The notes under the pieces are model-generated. The model saw only the letters and a list, made by a program, of their open reading frames with translations, had not been told where the DNA came from and ran no database searches. Made by a program: the position numbers and the translations under genes. Below are positions 62,354 through 64,000 of a DNA stretch of 64,000 nt, piece after piece (positions within the stretch are counted from its first letter, which is position 1; each line of letters starts with the position of its first letter). The stretch comes from a virus. The stretch is from IMG/VR virus record IMGVR_UViG_3300024495_000029, positions 1-64,000 of that record, one strand, 5' to 3'.

Positions 62354-62901
62354 TATATTTTTTATATGATGTTGAAGATAGGAGCCCTTATATTAATGAG
62401 GTTGGAGAATATTCTAGTTGTTTAATTGGAGCTATTGATGAGGCTAACCTGCTATATATAAGATTACCAAAAGTTCTTATTGTTCCTAAAAACGTAGCCA
62501 TGGCATGGAAATTTGCTGGAAAGTATAAAGGCTATATAAATGTTAGAGAAAAAACAAGAGTATATGATCAGATTGATCATGAATATTTGAATCCATATAA
62601 AGATAAATATCAATATTCTTTGACCGAAGAAGACAAAGAAAATGCTTGTTTATTTCAAAAAGCATTTATGTGTTTCACATTAAACAAATATTATAAAAAT
62701 AAAATTCGTATTTCTAACTCAACACCCGCATTTTTACGAGATGAAAATTGGTCTTCAGAACACGTACTTTTAGAAAAGAAAAAAATAGTAGAGTCTGAGA
62801 TAAATGCTTGCCAAAATTGGATAGAAACTGGTATACTATTAGATAAGAAATTTGGAGTTCAATATGACCCAAATATTGCATCACAAACTATCAATCTTTA
62901 A
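62350..62901 (+). CDS. hypothetical protein
   Basis: 183 residues, mixed alpha/beta, no Cys cluster, with a basic central region. ATGA overlap with the previous gene. Possibly an enzyme that acts with the U32-like protein; unknown. Confidence 0.55.
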   Translation: MIYFLYDVEDRSPYINEVGEYSSCLIGAIDEANLLYIRLPKVLIVPKNVAMAWKFAGKYKGYINVREKTRVYDQIDHEYLNPYKDKYQYSLTEEDKENACLFQKAFMCFTLNKYYKNKIRISNSTPAFLRDENWSSEHVLLEKKKIVESEINACQNWIETGILLDKKFGVQYDPNIASQTINL

Positions 62902-62906
62902 GGAAA

Positions 62907-64000
62907 ATGTTTAGCGTACCTTTAAATCCAAAATTAAATGAAAATCAACTTAATGATTTTATAAATTTTTTAAAAGATTATAAACCATATATTTATGATT
63001 TTTATTTTACATGTAGGATCCCGCCATTTAATCAAGATGCTATGGGGGATGTTTTTTCTGCTGGGCCAGAAGACCATCAATACCTTATTGATTTAGCATT
63101 ATATATTCAATCTGAGTTAGGAATTACTGCTTCTGCAGTTTTTAACAATATCGAGGTCAGGCCAAGTCAAGAAAACCTAGATTTGTTTATTGAAAATTTT
63201 AAACCACTATATGAATCTGGTATTAGATCTGCAACAATACCACATACTCATTGGATGGCTACAGGACAAATTAAAAAACAGTTCCCAGAACTTTTTGTAA
63301 AAAATACAATATTGAGAAATGTTTCAGAACCAAGAGACATAGAAAAGCTTGCTAAGGCTGGATTTGATTATATAAATTTAGATCGTGACTTAATGAGGGA
63401 TCACGAACGTTTAAAAAGGTTTAATAAGGCAAAGCAACAGTTTGGCATAAAACTGTCTCTATTGGCCAATGAAGGCTGTTATGGCGGTTGTATAATGATG
63501 GACGAGCATTATCAATTTAATAACACTAGAACAGATGGACCACAATATTTTAATGACCCAATAAGTAGGGTATCTTGCCCAAAATGGGATCACGAAGATT
63601 TTGCACATTCTCTTAAAACAGCCAATTTTCCTCCATGGAGAAAGGATTGGCAAGAGTTTTTAGATGATCTTGGAATTGATGTAATTAAAATGCATGGTAG
63701 AGAATCTCATACAAGATTAAAAGAAACTATGGATATAATTAGAAGGTATGCCAACAATGAAGAAATTTTATTTGATAATTTTAATGATTTTATTGAAGAA
63801 ACTAATTTGGTTGATAAACCAATTGCCATCTGGCGCAATAAGATCAAAAATTGTAAATTTGATTGCTGGGATTGTGGGTATTGCGACAAAATAGTTGCAG
63901 CTAAATATGGCACTCATATCAATGAGAAAGTTGCTTTGGTTGCTAAAGAAATTGTTGATTCAGTAAATAATTTAATTGAAATAGATATCCCAGGATTAAC
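62907..64000 (+). CDS. U32-peptidase-like Fe-S protein, cut at right edge
   Basis: At least 364 residues, open to the window end, with AAGGAAA before the ATG. A TIM-barrel pattern of short strands and helices is seen (IRSATIPHTHW, DYINLDRDLMRDHERLKRF). Then ANEGCYGGC and VSCPKW, and a C-terminal CKFDCWDCGYC. The Cys set resembles the cluster of U32-family proteins such as UbiU/UbiV, which hold 4Fe-4S and act in O2-independent hydroxylation. Other radical-type barrels are possible. The protein is truncated only by the window. Confidence 0.55.
   Translation, partial: MFSVPLNPKLNENQLNDFINFLKDYKPYIYDFYFTCRIPPFNQDAMGDVFSAGPEDHQYLIDLALYIQSELGITASAVFNNIEVRPSQENLDLFIENFKPLYESGIRSATIPHTHWMATGQIKKQFPELFVKNTILRNVSEPRDIEKLAKAGFDYINLDRDLMRDHERLKRFNKAKQQFGIKLSLLANEGCYGGCIMMDEHYQFNNTRTDGPQYFNDPISRVSCPKWDHEDFAHSLKTANFPPWRKDWQEFLDDLGIDVIKMHGRESHTRLKETMDIIRRYANNEEILFDNFNDFIEETNLVDKPIAIWRNKIKNCKFDCWDCGYCDKIVAAKYGTHINEKVALVAKEIVDSVNNLIEIDIPGL

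Noticed and set aside
1-64000. Temperate-phage or prophage features (integrase, attachment sites, repressor)
   Set aside because: No integrase, excisionase or att-like direct repeats at tRNA ends were found in this window; lifestyle cannot be judged from it.

Overview
The window looks like part of the genome of a tailed phage of a low-GC actinobacterium, probably a freshwater type. It carries terminase, tail and lysis genes together with a WhiB-family iron-sulfur regulator, a DUF7455-type zinc protein, an Lsr2-tail-like DNA-binding peptide and several leaderless genes, all typical of Actinobacteria and their phages. Genes are short, tightly packed and mostly overlap by 1 to 17 bases. No portal, capsid, tail tube, DNA polymerase, helicase or integrase is seen, so the genome must extend beyond both edges.

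Bases 1-25,132 read rightward. They begin with recombination and nucleotide genes (MazG-like, RecA-like, Hjc-like nuclease, Cas4-like nuclease, RuvC-like resolvase, DUF1599), followed by the terminase genes, Hsp20, a 2-oxoglutarate oxygenase, a large secreted PA14 protein and a lysis cassette with a CHAP endolysin. After these come WhiB, a proteasome-like Ntn hydrolase, a subtilase lipoprotein, thioredoxin, an exported Ala/Thr-rich protein, a flavin-dependent halogenase and SpeD. Five tRNA genes (Met, Arg, Asn, Gly, Thr) are interspersed. An AT-rich convergence zone (25,133-25,593) follows, with a 10-bp direct repeat.

Bases 25,594-41,435 read leftward and hold about 50 small genes plus tRNA-Asp. 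Most products are under 100 residues and many are Cys-rich. DUF932, GP88-like, DUF1281-like and a membrane-anchored lytic transglycosylase stand out. This arm carries the most striking signal in the window: 17 promoters with a conserved TGTCGGTGG box exactly 7 nt upstream of a TATAAT-like element. Many also have a CRP/GlxR-like palindrome (TGTGA-N6-TCACA) and a CGACACGCC motif further upstream, and terminator hairpins close many of the preceding genes. This looks like a dispersed early regulon under shared control. One plus-strand leaderless zinc-finger gene (38,834) sits inside it.

Bases 41,519-64,000 read rightward again: a GT4 glycosyltransferase, a class II ribonucleotide reductase, then a long tail-fibre and adhesin region. 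That region includes collagen-like proteins, repetitive fibres, a PASTA-Hint protein and a 1,166-residue structural protein. A cassette of 2-oxoglutarate-oxygenase-like and unknown enzymes lies within it (50,042-53,153). A U32-peptidase-like Fe-S protein runs off the right edge.

All family assignments come from reading motifs by eye; no database search or folding program was run.
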